This document shows, one piece after another, positions 55,398 through 64,000 of a DNA stretch of 64,000 nucleotides. The notes beneath the pieces are model-generated. The model did no database searches and had not been told where the DNA came from. It saw only the letters and a program-made list of their open reading frames with translations. The translations under genes and the position numbers were made by a program. The stretch's first letter is position 1. Every line of letters begins with the position of its first letter. Where the stretch lies: NCBI RefSeq assembly GCF_001187505.1, contig NZ_CP012150.1:6048048-6112047 (forward strand). The letters are read 5' to 3'. The stretch comes from Mycolicibacterium goodii. GTDB taxonomy: Bacteria > Actinomycetota > Actinomycetes > Mycobacteriales > Mycobacteriaceae.

Positions 55398-56470
55398 CGA
55401 TGGACGGCACGGACTACCTCAAGCTCACCGGGTATTTCGGCGAACGGCAACGCCACGGCGACCGGTTCGCCGCCGACGCGCTGTTCGACCTCTACGGCGA
55501 CGCGGGCGTCGCGACGAGCGTGATGCTGCGCGGTGCCGCCGGCTACGGCCCGGGCAGGCAGCTCCGCACCGACGAGACGTTGACCATGTCGGAGGATCCG
55601 GCGGTGGCCGTCGCGGCGGTCGACACCGCCGAGACGATCTCCGCGCTGGCCGAGCGGGCCGTCGACATCATTCCGCGCGGGTTGATCACCGTCGAGCGCG
55701 CCCAGTTGGTCACCGCGACGACCCCAACGCCGACCGTCCCGTCGACCAGCAAGCTGACGATCTACGTCGGACGTCACCATCGCGCCGCGGGTGTGCCGGC
55801 ACACCGCGCGGTCATCGCGTTGCTGCACCGGCTCGGGTTCACCGCGGCGACGGTGTTCGTGGGCGTCGACGGGACGTTCCATGGGCAGCGGCGCCGGGCC
55901 CGGTTCTTCAGTCCCAACACCCACGTACCGATCATGATCGTCGCGGTGGGTACCGGTGAACAGGTCGGCGCCGCCCTCGGCGAACTGAACGGCCTGCTGC
56001 CTCGGCCGCTGATGACCGTCGAACGCGCCGAGCTGTGCAAGCGCGACGGCCGGCTGCTCGGCAAACCCTCGCCGCTGCCAGGGACCGACGCGCAGGGGCG
56101 GGCGATATGGCAGAAGCTGATGATCCACACCCCCGGCGCCGCGCTGCACGACGGGGCACCGGTGCACCGGTCACTCGTGCGGCGCCTGCTGGAATCCGGC
56201 GCAGCAGACGGCGCGACCGTGGTGCGCGGCGTGTGGGGGTTCTGCGGCGGCGGAGAACCACACGGCGACAGCCTGTTTCAGATCGCGAGGTATGTGCCGG
56301 TGACGACGATCGTGGTGGACACCCCCGAGCGCATCGCGGCCAGTTTCGAGATCGTGGACGAGGTGACGGCCGAACACGGCGTCGTCACCGCCGAGATGGT
56401 GCCCGCGGCGGTGACGGTCGACGGTCCGCATCGGTCGGGCAGCACCGCGCTCGCGTATCACAGTTACTGA
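55394..56470 (+). CDS. Tandem DUF190 protein of the fluoride operon
   Basis: 358 residues, two DUF190 (PII-like/CutA-like) regions: about 8-110 (LKLTGYFGERQRHGDRFAAD, ATSVMLRGAAGYG) and about 125-215 (LTIYVGRHHRAAGVPAHRAV, FTAATVFVGVDGTFHGQRR), with a further related unit at about 245-350 (IHTPGAALHDGAPVHRSL, GATVVRGVWGFCGGGEPHGD). DUF190 genes commonly sit beside crcB. The PII-like fold suggests nucleotide or anion binding and regulation of the channel. Soluble. GTGA coupling to crcB. Confidence 0.85.
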   Translation: MTMDGTDYLKLTGYFGERQRHGDRFAADALFDLYGDAGVATSVMLRGAAGYGPGRQLRTDETLTMSEDPAVAVAAVDTAETISALAERAVDIIPRGLITVERAQLVTATTPTPTVPSTSKLTIYVGRHHRAAGVPAHRAVIALLHRLGFTAATVFVGVDGTFHGQRRRARFFSPNTHVPIMIVAVGTGEQVGAALGELNGLLPRPLMTVERAELCKRDGRLLGKPSPLPGTDAQGRAIWQKLMIHTPGAALHDGAPVHRSLVRRLLESGAADGATVVRGVWGFCGGGEPHGDSLFQIARYVPVTTIVVDTPERIAASFEIVDEVTAEHGVVTAEMVPAAVTVDGPHRSGSTALAYHSY

Positions 56471-56486
56471 CCTCACAGCCGGTGGG

Positions 56487-56505
56487 TAAGCCTAGCCTAC
56501 CTTAA
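56487..56505 (+). promoter_or_regulatory. IdeR box upstream of mbtL
   Basis: The reverse complement reads TTAAGGTAGGCTAGGCTTA, matching the IdeR consensus TTAGGTTAGGCTAACCTAA at 14 of 19 positions. It lies 24 bp before the mbtL start, so iron-loaded IdeR would repress the operon. Confidence 0.85.
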
Positions 56506-56529
56506 CTCGCGGGTGTACCGTCCCTGCTC

Positions 56530-56799
56530 ATGCAGTCAACATCCGCCGAAGCGATCAGCGCCGCCCTGACCGAGATCCTGCGTGAGGACATGAACGTCGA
56601 CGTCCGCAGGGTCACCCGGGATTCCCGGCTCGTCGACGACGTGGGCCTCGACTCGGTGGCATTCGCCGTCGGCATGGTGGCCATCGAAGACAAGCTCGGC
56701 GTCGCGCTGGCCGAAGAGGATCTGCTGAGCTGCGACACCGTCGGCGACCTCGAAGCCGCCATCCTCGCGAAGATCCCCGCGGAGCAGAGCAACCAGTGA
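56530..56799 (+). CDS. mbtL: Acyl carrier protein of mycobactin synthesis
   Basis: 89 residues. Carries the lipid chain for mycobactin on 4'-phosphopantetheine. Ser42 in [12 protein letters not shown] is the attachment site; the flanking helices ([15 protein letters not shown] and [20 protein letters not shown]) fit the acyl carrier fold. ATG 56530 lies behind an IdeR box. The stop overlaps mbtM as GTGA. Same order as Rv1344-Rv1345-Rv1346. Confidence 0.93.
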   Translation: MQSTSAEAISAALTEILREDMNVDVRRVTRDSRLVDDVGLDSVAFAVGMVAIEDKLGVALAEEDLLSCDTVGDLEAAILAKIPAEQSNQ

Positions 56800-58376
56800 A
56801 CGTGCTGTCCGCGGCGCTGCGGGAGGCCATGAGCACCAGCGGCGCCGACCTCGTGGTGTTCGAACCGGAAACCCGTAGCTGGCACCGGCATCCGTGGGGA
56901 CAGGTGTATCTGCGGGCGCAAAACGTCGCCGAACGCATCGGCCAGGACGGCTCCCCGGCCGTCGGCGTCGTCGGCGAGCCGACCGTCGAGGGCATTGCGG
57001 CGATCGTCGGCGCGCTGCTCGCGGGTTCGGCCGTGTCGATCCTGCCCGGACCGGTCCGCGGATCCGATCCCGCCCAGTGGGCGCAGTCGACGCTGAACCG
57101 TTTCGCGGGTATCGGCGTGACGGCGGTCTTCAGCCACGGCGGTCACCTCGAGCAACTCCGCGGCGGCGAGAGCTCACTGGTGATCCACGACGACGCCGAG
57201 GTGGCCCACGCCCAGCGGTCGACCACCTTGGAACTCGGCGCGCCGCTCGGCGATTTCGCGGTCCTGCAGGGCACAGCGGGCTCCACCGGCACCCCGCGCA
57301 CGGCGCAGCTGCGGCCCGACGCGGTCCTGGCCAATCTGCGCGGCCTCATCGACCGGGTTGGCCTGTCCGGCAGCGACATCGGCTGCTCATGGCTGCCGCT
57401 GTACCACGACATGGGCCTGACCTTCCTGCTCAGCGCCGCCGTGGGGGGAACCGAGACCTGGCAGGCGCCGACCGCCGCGTTCGCCTCCGCGCCGTTCAGC
57501 TGGGTGCACTGGCTGACCGAGAGCCGCGCCACGCTCACCGCGGCGCCGAACATGGCGTACGGGCTGATCGGCAAGTACTCGCGCAGGCTCACCGACGTCG
57601 ACCTGTCGGCGATGCGGTTCGCCCTCAACGGTGGCGAACCCGTCGACATCGATGGCACCGCACGGTTCGGCACCGAGCTGAGCCGGTTCGGGTTCGATCC
57701 GGGGGCCCTGTCACCGTCCTACGGCCTGGCCGAATCCTCGTGCGCCGTCACGGTTCCCGTCCCAGGCGTCGGCCTCACAGTCGATGAGATCACCGTCAGT
57801 ACCGACGCGGGCACGTCGGTGCAGAAGCTCGCCGTCCTCGGCCACGCCATCGCCGGCATGGAGGTGCGACTGCAACCCAGCGAGGAGGACGCCGGCGTCG
57901 TCGACCGCGAGGTGGGTGAGGTCGAGATCCGCGGCACCTCGATGATGGCCGGCTACCGCGGCGAGGCCCCGCTGCGGCCCGGCGAATGGTTCCCCACCGG
58001 AGACCTCGGCTATCTCACCGACGACGGGCTCGTGATCTGCGGGCGCAAGAAGGAGCTCATCACCGTCGCCGGACGCAACATCTTCCCCACCGAGATCGAG
58101 CGGATCGCCGCCCAGGTCAAGGGCATTCGGGAAGGTGCGGTCGTGGCCGTCGGCACCAACGAGCGGGCCGTGCGCCCCGGCCTGGTGATCGCCGCCGAAT
58201 TCCGCGGCACCGACGAAGCCGGGGCCCGCAGCGAGGTGGTGCAGCGCGTGGCCTCCGAGTGCGGCGTGGTGCCCGCCGATGTGGTGTTGCTGGCGCCGGG
58301 TTCACTTCCGCGCACCTCCTCGGGCAAGCTGCGCCGGCTTCAGGTCAAACGACAGTTGGAGGAATCGAGAGGATGA
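56796..58376 (+). CDS. mbtM: Fatty acyl-AMP ligase of mycobactin synthesis (FadD33)
   Basis: 526 residues. Activates a long-chain fatty acid as acyl-AMP and loads it on Mbt[15 protein letters not shown] is the phosphate loop, [15 protein letters not shown] the FAAL/ANL signature, and [20 protein letters not shown] the hinge. C-terminal [13 protein letters not shown] includes the catalytic Lys. Closely resembles M. tuberculosis Rv1345 in position and architecture. It overlaps both neighbours by 4 bp. Confidence 0.93.
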   Translation: MNVLSAALREAMSTSGADLVVFEPETRSWHRHPWGQVYLRAQNVAERIGQDGSPAVGVVGEPTVEGIAAIVGALLAGSAVSILPGPVRGSDPAQWAQSTLNRFAGIGVTAVFSHGGHLEQLRGGESSLVIHDDAEVAHAQRSTTLELGAPLGDFAVLQGTAGSTGTPRTAQLRPDAVLANLRGLIDRVGLSGSDIGCSWLPLYHDMGLTFLLSAAVGGTETWQAPTAAFASAPFSWVHWLTESRATLTAAPNMAYGLIGKYSRRLTDVDLSAMRFALNGGEPVDIDGTARFGTELSRFGFDPGALSPSYGLAESSCAVTVPVPGVGLTVDEITVSTDAGTSVQKLAVLGHAIAGMEVRLQPSEEDAGVVDREVGEVEIRGTSMMAGYRGEAPLRPGEWFPTGDLGYLTDDGLVICGRKKELITVAGRNIFPTEIERIAAQVKGIREGAVVAVGTNERAVRPGLVIAAEFRGTDEAGARSEVVQRVASECGVVPADVVLLAPGSLPRTSSGKLRRLQVKRQLEESRG

Positions 58377-59554
58377 CCGCCACAGCACCGGCGTTGACGC
58401 CGTCGACCACCACGGTCGAGGAGTATCGCGATCTCGTCGATCGGGTATTCGACGATCAGGTCAAGCAGTGGACCGCCGAAGCCGAAGAGACGGAACGGTT
58501 TCCGCGTCAGCTCATCGAGCATCTGGGCCGCAACGGCGTGTTCACCGAGAAGTGGGGCGACAGCGCGCATCCCGATGTGGCCAAGCTGATCGAGCTCGCG
58601 TTCGCGTTGGGCCGAACCGGATCGGCCGGCATCGGTGTGGGTGTGAGCCTGCACGATTCGGCGATCTCGGTGCTGCGCCGGTTCGGCAGGTCCGACTACC
58701 TGCGCAACATCTGCGAACAGGCCATCCGCGGCGAGGCGGTGCTGTGCATCGGCGCCTCGGAGGAATCCGGCGGTTCCGACCTGCAGATCGTGGAGACCGA
58801 GGTCCGTTCGGCGCGTGGTGGTTTCGAGGTCAGGGGCATCAAGAAGTTCGTATCGCTGTCCCCGATCGCCGACCACATCATCGTGGTGGCCCGCGGTGTC
58901 GACCACGACCCGACGAGCCGGCATGGCAACGTGCTGGTGATCGCGGTGCCCACCGCACAGGTCGAGGTGCAGACGCCGTACCGCAAGGTGGGCGCGGGCC
59001 CGCTCGACACCGCCGCGGTGCACATCGACACCTGGGTGCCCGCCGAGGCGCTGGTCGCACGCGCCGGGACGGGATTGGCGGCGATCTCGTGGGGGCTGGC
59101 GCATGAACGCATGTCCATCGCGGGCCAGGTCGCCGCGGGCTCGCAGCGGATTCTCGGAATCACGCTGGCGCGCATGATGAAACGCCGCCAGTTCGGGCAC
59201 ACCCTCTACGAGCATCAGGCCCTGCGGATGCGGATGGCCGATCTGCAGGCCCGCGTCGATCTGCTGCGCCACGGGCTGGCTGGCATCGCCGCCGGCGGCA
59301 AACTCGACCTGCGCGCGGCGGCCGCCATCAAGGTCACCGCGGCCCGCCTGGGCGAGGAAGTGGTCTCGGAGTGCATGCACATCTTCGGCGGCTCCGGCTA
59401 TCTGGTCGACGAGACCCCGCTGGGCAAGTGGTGGCGCGACATGAAACTCGCACGCGTGGGCGGCGGCACCGACGAGGTGCTGTGGGAACTCGTGGCCGCC
59501 GCGATGAAGCCCGACTACGACGGGTACGCCGAGTTCGCCGGCCCCACCGCCTGA
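58373..59554 (+). CDS. mbtN: Acyl-ACP dehydrogenase of mycobactin synthesis (FadE14)
   Basis: 393 residues. Introduces the cis double bond into the acyl chain held on MbtL. The acyl-CoA dehydrogenase layout is visible: [19 protein letters not shown] at the flavin, [40 protein letters not shown] and [20 protein letters not shown] with a [11 protein letters not shown] tail. The start is ATG 58373 within ATGA, behind GGAGGAATCGAGAGG. Confidence 0.92.
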   Translation: MTATAPALTPSTTTVEEYRDLVDRVFDDQVKQWTAEAEETERFPRQLIEHLGRNGVFTEKWGDSAHPDVAKLIELAFALGRTGSAGIGVGVSLHDSAISVLRRFGRSDYLRNICEQAIRGEAVLCIGASEESGGSDLQIVETEVRSARGGFEVRGIKKFVSLSPIADHIIVVARGVDHDPTSRHGNVLVIAVPTAQVEVQTPYRKVGAGPLDTAAVHIDTWVPAEALVARAGTGLAAISWGLAHERMSIAGQVAAGSQRILGITLARMMKRRQFGHTLYEHQALRMRMADLQARVDLLRHGLAGIAAGGKLDLRAAAAIKVTAARLGEEVVSECMHIFGGSGYLVDETPLGKWWRDMKLARVGGGTDEVLWELVAAAMKPDYDGYAEFAGPTA

Positions 59555-59595
59555 TAGGTCGTCGGTCAGCACCGCGAGATAGGTCGTCCTGCTTC

Positions 59596-59668
59596 AGCAC
59601 CGCGAGCGTGCGTGTTTGCTGTTGAACACGCCATGTTTCTTCAGCAGTCAACGCACGCTCGCGGTGCT
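59596..59668. terminator. Long inverted repeat between mbtN and mbtK (REP-like hairpin)
   Basis: Perfect 17-bp arms AGCACCGCGAGCGTGCG (59596-59612) and CGCACGCTCGCGGTGCT (59652-59668) enclose 39 bases that contain a second small dyad (GTGTT/AACAC). A further CGCACGCTCGCGG copy lies near 59727-59739, and ATAGGTCGTC with CAGCACCGCGAG is duplicated just before. Placed between convergent genes, it likely ends both transcripts. No U tract follows. Confidence 0.65.
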
Positions 59669-59733
59669 ACGAATGTGCGCTGACTGCTGCTGATTTGTGG
59701 CGTGTCGGCCAGCAGACGCGCACGCTCGCGGGG

Positions 59734-60384
59734 CTACGAAAGTGCGCTTTCGGGGATGTCGCCGGGGGTGCGGGGCAGCGCGTAGAGCGCCATGCGCCGG
59801 TTCGACATCTGATGCTCCCCGAGGAACGCGCAACCCGCCCACTCGCAGAGCCGCCGCGCGCCGGTGTTGCGGTGGTCAGGGTCGAACATGATGCGCCTGC
59901 AGTCCGGTTCCTGCTCGAACACGCTGGCGACGATGCGCGGCAGCAGGATCGGGGCGATTCCACGATTGACGAACCGCAGATCGGCGATGGCCGCGTGCAT
60001 TCCGACGTCGTGCGGGTCAGCGGCATACCGCGGTGCGATGGAATCCTTGGCCGCGCGGTACAACTCGACATAGCCGGCCGGTTTCCCGCGGAAATCCATG
60101 ATCAACGGACGGGAGTACTCGCCGTCGAGTTGTGCCTGCAGATAACGGCGCCAGCGCTGCGGCGGCCAGGGATACTCCCAGGCCTCCACTAGATGCGGGC
60201 GGTTCATCCACTCCGACACCAGTTCACAGTCGGCCTCGGCGTCGGCGAGGCGGATGCGGTACGGCTCGGCGAGCACCGGGACCGGGGGTGCCGGCACCGC
60301 GCGTACGGCGTCGGAGATGTCCGTCAATTCGCGCTTGAGAACAGGTTCGAGCGCGTCTGCGGTGTCGGTATCGATGTCGGTCAT
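59734..60384 (-). CDS. mbtK: Lysine N6-acyltransferase of mycobactin synthesis
   Basis: 216 residues, GNAT fold. Transfers the acyl chain from MbtL to the epsilon-amino group of the mycobactin lysine. His130 ([13 protein letters not shown]) and Asp168 ([15 protein letters not shown]) are the catalytic residues of Rv1347c and fall at the same numbers here. Start ATG 60384; an IdeR box is 26 bp upstream. It is convergent with mbtN, closing the acyl-chain module. Confidence 0.95.
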   Translation of the reverse strand: MTDIDTDTADALEPVLKRELTDISDAVRAVPAPPVPVLAEPYRIRLADAEADCELVSEWMNRPHLVEAWEYPWPPQRWRRYLQAQLDGEYSRPLIMDFRGKPAGYVELYRAAKDSIAPRYAADPHDVGMHAAIADLRFVNRGIAPILLPRIVASVFEQEPDCRRIMFDPDHRNTGARRLCEWAGCAFLGEHQMSNRRMALYALPRTPGDIPESALS

Positions 60385-60410
60385 TTGAGCGACGAGCCTA
60401 CCGCAGCCAG

Positions 60411-60429
60411 TGAGGGTAGGTTAACCTTC
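60411..60429 (-). promoter_or_regulatory. IdeR box upstream of mbtK
   Basis: TGAGGGTAGGTTAACCTTC matches the IdeR consensus at 14 of 19 positions, with the central AGGTTAACCT half-sites strong. It lies 26 bp before mbtK, so mbtK shares iron regulation with mbtLMN. Confidence 0.85.
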
Positions 60430-60450
60430 CCATCCCGTCCCGGAACGGCG

Positions 60451-60810
60451 TCAGGTGAGCAGCCGGGCCAGCACCGAGAGATGGCTCAGCTCGATCTCCT
60501 TGGTGGCGGTCACCAACACCACCGGGCCGGCGCGCACGATGCCACGCAACTCGTCGAGCGCGGCGGCGCCGTCGGGCGCATCCAGTTCGGCGGTGTAGCG
60601 CTGGACGAATTCGGCGTGGCGCTCGGGCGCGTGGCCGTACCAGCGGCGCAGTTCGTTGGACGGCGCCACCTCGGGCAACCACTGCCCGATGCGTGGATCG
60701 TCTTTACGCAATCCCCTCGGCCACAACCGGTCGACAAGCACCCGGTGCCCCTCGTCGGCTTCGGGCTCCTCGTACACCCGTGCCAACCGCACTTCTCCCT
60801 TGGGGGCCAT
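60451..60810 (-). CDS. DUF488-family protein
   Basis: 119 residues. VLVDRLWPRGLRKDDPRIGQ and WLPEVAPSNELRRWYGHAPE, then VVLVTATKEIELSHLSVLA, are the conserved blocks of DUF488/YeaO-type proteins (fold related to a sulfurtransferase, function unknown). Start ATG 60810 gives MAPKGEVRLARVYEEP; ATG 60831 would overlap the divergent gene. It is head-to-head with the small plus-strand gene. Confidence 0.85.
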   Translation of the reverse strand: MAPKGEVRLARVYEEPEADEGHRVLVDRLWPRGLRKDDPRIGQWLPEVAPSNELRRWYGHAPERHAEFVQRYTAELDAPDGAAALDELRGIVRAGPVVLVTATKEIELSHLSVLARLLT

Positions 60811-60829
60811 GCCGTGCAATGGTAGGAGC

Positions 60830-61024
60830 ATGACGGTCGATCGTGTCGCGGATCTGCAGCGCTGGGAGGACTCCGGCGGTCACTGGCAGGTGATCGCCCG
60901 CACCCGCGACGGCCTGACGGTGGCGCTGCTGCGCTGCGACGGCGGCGAGGAGGTCGACCGTTTCACGTCGCTGGACCCGCGACTGCTGGAGTTCGTCGGC
61001 AACCGCACGAGCAGCGAAGACTGA
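60830..61024 (+). CDS. Small conserved hypothetical protein
   Basis: 64 residues: starts MTVDRVADLQRWEDSGGHWQ, contains TVALLRCDGGEEVDRF, ends FVGNRTSSED. ATG 60830 follows GGTAGGAG. Compact alpha/beta composition without signal peptide or membrane segment. I know of similar short proteins in mycobacteria but no function. Confidence 0.8.
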   Translation: MTVDRVADLQRWEDSGGHWQVIARTRDGLTVALLRCDGGEEVDRFTSLDPRLLEFVGNRTSSED

Positions 61025-61037
61025 ATTCGGCGAGAGA

Positions 61038-61784
61038 TCAGGCCCCGCGCGCCGGCCACACCGGAGCACCGAGTTCACGTGACACCGCGCGGGCGGTATC
61101 GCGCAGCGCGTCGACGGCATCGGCGGCCAGCGGCCACCGAGCGGCGGGCACCACCAGGCCGATCGCGCCGGCCACCTCCCCGGTGGCGTCGAACACCGCT
61201 GCGGCGATGGAACATTCACCGAGCACGGCCTCCTCGGCCTCGCTCGCCAGCCCGGTGCGGCGCGCCTGCTGCAGTTGCTCCTGCAACGTCGCGGGATCGG
61301 TGACGGTCTCACCGGTCATGCTGCGCAGCGGCGTGTTCACGCGGTGGTCGGCCTGGAACGCCAACATCGCCTTGCCGAGGGCGCTGGCGTGCGCGGGGAT
61401 GACGATACCGACCTCGGGCATCTGCCGGGTGCCGTCGGGGCGCGGTTCGTGTGCGACGACGACGACCTCGTCGAACAGCAGCACCGCGGTGCGCACCGCG
61501 CATCCGGTCCGCCGGGCGAGGCTCTCGGCCCACACGGTGACGCGCGAGCGCAGTTCGAGGGTGTCGAGGTAGACGTTGCCGAGCCGCAGTGTCGCCGGCC
61601 CGAGGCGGTACCGGCCGGAGTCCGACTCCTGCTGCACCATGCCGTGCGCGAGCAGCGTGCGCACCAGGCCGTGCACGGTCGACGGCGCGAGCTCGATGGC
61701 GGACGCGATCTCGCCCAGGCTCATCCGGCGCCCGCCCTGCAACACCGTGAGGATCCGGAGGGCGCGATCCACCGCCTGGATCAT
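61038..61784 (-). CDS. IclR-family regulator of the MIP channel/dihydroxyacetone kinase operon
   Basis: 248 residues. Winged helix-turn-helix at about 5-65 (ALRILTVLQGG, LGEIASAIELAPSTVHGLVR) and an IclR ligand domain at about 75-245 (VPAHASALGKAML-like block reading VIPAHASALGKAMLAFQ, ECSIAAAVFDATGEVAGAIG). Divergent from the channel and dhaKL genes. Two CGACATTA repeats in the intervening promoter are its likely sites. The inducer may be glycerol or dihydroxyacetone. Confidence 0.88.
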   Translation of the reverse strand: MIQAVDRALRILTVLQGGRRMSLGEIASAIELAPSTVHGLVRTLLAHGMVQQESDSGRYRLGPATLRLGNVYLDTLELRSRVTVWAESLARRTGCAVRTAVLLFDEVVVVAHEPRPDGTRQMPEVGIVIPAHASALGKAMLAFQADHRVNTPLRSMTGETVTDPATLQEQLQQARRTGLASEAEEAVLGECSIAAAVFDATGEVAGAIGLVVPAARWPLAADAVDALRDTARAVSRELGAPVWPARGA

Positions 61785-61848
61785 GGCGTCCCCTTTCCGT
61801 CAGAACCTCTTGTGGTCACCGAAGCATAAGCGTATGGTCCAGATCACA

Positions 61849-61882
61849 TTCGACATTATCGAACGCCATCCGACATTACCGA
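61849..61882. promoter_or_regulatory. Paired CGACATTA repeats in the divergent promoter
   Basis: TTCGA-CATTA-TCGAA (61849-61863) is a 5-bp-arm dyad. CGACATTA recurs at 61871-61878 with exactly 20 bp spacing (CCGACATTACCGAC), placing both sites on one DNA face. They lie between the IclR gene and the channel start. Confidence 0.5.
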
Positions 61883-61920
61883 CACAAGCCAATTCCCAAC
61901 CGTGTCCCCGGGAGGACGTC

Positions 61921-62682
61921 ATGGACGAGCCGTCATTGATCCAGAAATTGGCCGCCGAGACGATCGGCACCGCCTTCTTGGTGTTCGTCGGGGTCGGGGC
62001 CGTGCCCGCGACGATCATCGTCAACGGGGATGCCCCGTTCACGATGGCCGACCTGGGCATGATCTCCCTGGCATTCGCGACCGTGGTGGTGGCGACCGTG
62101 TACGCGCTCGGACACATCTCGGGCAACCACATCAATCCCGCGGTCACGGTCGGTCTCGCCGCGACCGGGCAGTTCCCGTGGTCGCGCGTCCCGGCCTACC
62201 TCGCCGCGCAGGTTCTCGGCGCGATCATCGGCGCGGCCGCGATCCTCGGTGTGCTGGGAACCGCGGCCCGAGACGCGGGTCTGGGCATCGCCACCTACAC
62301 CGGTGACGTCACGGCCATCCAGGCCTTTTTCGCCGAGTTCGTGGGTACGTTCATTCTTGTGTTCACCGTTTTCGGCGTGATACACCGCAGGGCCACGGCA
62401 GGATTCGCCGGCGTGGCGATCGGCCTGGTGGTGTTCGCGGCGATCATCCCGGTGGCACCCACCACGGGCGCCTCGATCAACCCGGCCCGCACCTTCGGCC
62501 CCATGCTCGTCCAGCAGATCGCGGGCGGCACCGTGACATGGAGCCAGCTGCCGGTCTACCTGACCGCCGAACTCCTCGCGGGGGTGATCGCGGCGCTGAC
62601 CTTCGGCGCGATCTCGCGCACCCGCGCCGTCTCCGCGGCCGCCCCTGTCTCCACCCCGCCCATGTCGACTGCGACGAACTGA
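61921..62682 (+). CDS. MIP-family channel (aquaporin/glycerol facilitator-like)
   Basis: 253 residues, six helices plus two half-helices. NPA boxes are NHINPAVTVG (about 70-80) and ASINPARTFGP (about 185-195). ATG 61921 follows GGGAGGACGTC. Followed 9 bp later by dhaK, so uptake of glycerol, dihydroxyacetone or another small polyol is likely; the ring residues that separate water from glycerol channels were not assigned. Confidence 0.9.
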   Translation: MDEPSLIQKLAAETIGTAFLVFVGVGAVPATIIVNGDAPFTMADLGMISLAFATVVVATVYALGHISGNHINPAVTVGLAATGQFPWSRVPAYLAAQVLGAIIGAAAILGVLGTAARDAGLGIATYTGDVTAIQAFFAEFVGTFILVFTVFGVIHRRATAGFAGVAIGLVVFAAIIPVAPTTGASINPARTFGPMLVQQIAGGTVTWSQLPVYLTAELLAGVIAALTFGAISRTRAVSAAAPVSTPPMSTATN

Positions 62683-62691
62683 GGAAGGCAC

Positions 62692-63690
62692 ATGAAAAAG
62701 CTCATCAACGATCCCGCCGACGTGATCGCGGATGCCTTGCGCGGCATGGCGTTCGCCCATCCGGAACTGCGCATCGACCACACCAACCGGATCATCTACC
62801 GCGGTGACGCGCCGGTCGCGGGCAAGGTCGGGCTGATCTCGGGAGGCGGCTCGGGACACGAACCGCTGCACGGCGGATTCGTGGGCGCGGGCATGCTCGA
62901 CGCGGCCTGCGCGGGTGAGGTGTTCACGTCCCCGGTACCGGACCAGATGCTGGAGGCCACCAAGAACGTCGACAGCGGCGCCGGGGTGGTGCACATCGTG
63001 AAGAACTACACCGGTGACGTGATGAACTTCGAAATGGCCGCGGAACTGGCTGCTGCGGAAGGCATCACCGTCGAATCGGTGATCGTCGACGACGACGTCG
63101 CGGTGCGGGACAGCACGTTCACCGCGGGGCGTCGCGGTGTCGGCGCCACGGTGCTCGTGGAGAAGATCGCCGGTGCCGCAGCCGATCAGGGCCGTTCGGT
63201 GACCGAGGTCGCCGACGTGGCACGCCGGGTGAACGCCTCGGCCCGCAGCATGGGCGTCGCCCTGACCTCCTGCACGGTGCCCGCCGTGGGCCACCCCACC
63301 TTCGATCTGCCCGACGACGAGATCGAGATCGGTATCGGTATCCACGGCGAACCCGGCCGCGACCGGGTCCCGTTGCAACCGGCCGGGGCCGTCGCCGAAC
63401 TCATGGCCGAACCGATCCTGTCCGATTTCGACTTCACCGGTGGCGACGGGGTGATCCTGTTCGTCAACAGCATGGGCGCCACACCGCTGATCGAGTTGTA
63501 CGTCATGTACGCCGAGTTCGCCGCGATCCTCGACAAGGCGGGCATCCGCGTCGCACGCTCGCTCGTCGGGCCCTACATCACCAGCCTCGACATGGCGGGC
63601 TGCTCGGTCACCGTCTTGAAGGCCGACGACGATCTGCTGAACCTGTGGGACCACCCGGTCAACACCCCGGCCCTGCGGAGGGGATGCTGA
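62692..63690 (+). CDS. dhaK: Dihydroxyacetone kinase subunit DhaK
   Basis: 332 residues. Binds dihydroxyacetone covalently through His218 (GIGIHGEPG; same number as E. coli DhaK). GLISGGGSGHEPLHGGFVG and NYTGDVMNFEMA are further family motifs. With DhaL it phosphorylates dihydroxyacetone; the phosphate donor (PTS protein DhaM or ATP) is not seen here because the window ends. DhaL starts two bases after this stop. Confidence 0.95.
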   Translation: MKKLINDPADVIADALRGMAFAHPELRIDHTNRIIYRGDAPVAGKVGLISGGGSGHEPLHGGFVGAGMLDAACAGEVFTSPVPDQMLEATKNVDSGAGVVHIVKNYTGDVMNFEMAAELAAAEGITVESVIVDDDVAVRDSTFTAGRRGVGATVLVEKIAGAAADQGRSVTEVADVARRVNASARSMGVALTSCTVPAVGHPTFDLPDDEIEIGIGIHGEPGRDRVPLQPAGAVAELMAEPILSDFDFTGGDGVILFVNSMGATPLIELYVMYAEFAAILDKAGIRVARSLVGPYITSLDMAGCSVTVLKADDDLLNLWDHPVNTPALRRGC

Positions 63691-63691
63691 G

Positions 63692-64000
63692 ATGGACCTG
63701 TCGACGCTGATCTCCTGGATGCGCGAATTCGCCCGGCTGATCGACGAAAACGCCCAGCATCTCAGCGATCTCGATGCCGCGATCGGTGACGCCGACCACG
63801 GCATCAACATGCAGCGCGGGATGACCGCGGTGCTGGCGCAGCTCGACGAGGCCCCGACCGCCGACATGGCGGGCCTGTGCAAGCAGGTGGGGATGACGCT
63901 GGTGAAATCGGTCGGCGGTGCCAGCGGTCCGCTGTACGGGACGTTCTTCCTGCGCATGGCCCCGGCGCTCGGGTCCGACGACACCGTCAGCGCAAGCGAT
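63692..64000 (+). CDS. dhaL: Dihydroxyacetone kinase subunit DhaL, cut by the window end
   Basis: The first 103 residues. DLDAAIGDADHGINMQRGM holds the Asp residues that bind ADP-Mg2+, and VGGASGPLYGTFFLRMA is the next conserved block. ATG 63692 starts 1 bp after the dhaK stop. The remaining half lies past position 64000. Confidence 0.94.
   Translation, partial: MDLSTLISWMREFARLIDENAQHLSDLDAAIGDADHGINMQRGMTAVLAQLDEAPTADMAGLCKQVGMTLVKSVGGASGPLYGTFFLRMAPALGSDDTVSASD

Overview
The window is high-GC actinobacterial DNA with dense genes, many GTG starts and 4-bp ATGA/GTGA overlaps. Its gene content points to a fast-growing mycobacterium, Mycolicibacterium smegmatis or a close relative. It carries the detached mycobactin acyl-chain module (mbtL-mbtM-mbtN and a divergent mbtK) behind IdeR-type boxes, a HelR rifamycin-tolerance helicase behind a rifamycin-associated element, a GAF-GGDEF-EAL c-di-GMP enzyme of the DcpA/Rv1354c type, and a carboxylic acid reductase. 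The gene order also fits my memory of the M. smegmatis chromosome, but I could not check that.

Layout. 1-5 kb: lipid and one-carbon enzymes (thiolase, SDR, acyl-CoA dehydrogenase, MaoC hydratase, PurU). 5-12.3 kb: a signalling stretch with a GNAT-like orphan, the c-di-GMP enzyme, a flavoprotein-like orphan, two tandem TetR regulators, a TipA-like MerR and a PAS protein. 12.4-15.8 kb: a paired acyl-CoA dehydrogenase operon and a DMT exporter. 15.7-22.5 kb: a guanidine/urea nitrogen operon (permease, two DUF1989 proteins, a carboxyltransferase without biotin domains, allophanate hydrolase). 22.6-31.4 kb: a nucleotidyltransferase-Fic pair, a TetR with a frameshifted methyltransferase, a reductase/DUF427/double-TetR set and a MOSC-ferredoxin-reductase fusion. 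31.6-36.9 kb: two flavin monooxygenases, a PTH2-like protein and helR. 37-42.2 kb: a GntR-controlled module (MatC-like carrier, class III CoA-transferase, fused carboxyltransferase). 42.2-51 kb: car, a three-gene MNIO (DUF692) operon, an NmrA-like protein, an MDR reductase and a thioesterase. 51-55 kb: a tandem repeat, tRNA-Ala, a frameshifted MFS gene and pgm. 54.6-56.5 kb: crcB-crcB-DUF190. 56.5-60.4 kb: mbtLMN/mbtK. 60.4-64 kb: small conserved genes, then IclR, a MIP channel, dhaK and dhaL (cut by the window end).

How genes work together. The best-supported systems are siderophore acylation under iron control, fluoride export, dihydroxyacetone/glycerol use, rifamycin tolerance and guanidine/urea breakdown. 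Two modules look least described: the MNIO operon, whose membrane protein ends in a Gly/Cys-rich tail and so resembles a peptide-modification system, and the MatC/CoA-transferase/carboxyltransferase module, where two promoters share a GntR-like operator. Two genes (25.1 and 51.6 kb) carry single-base frameshifts that may be real or may be sequence errors.
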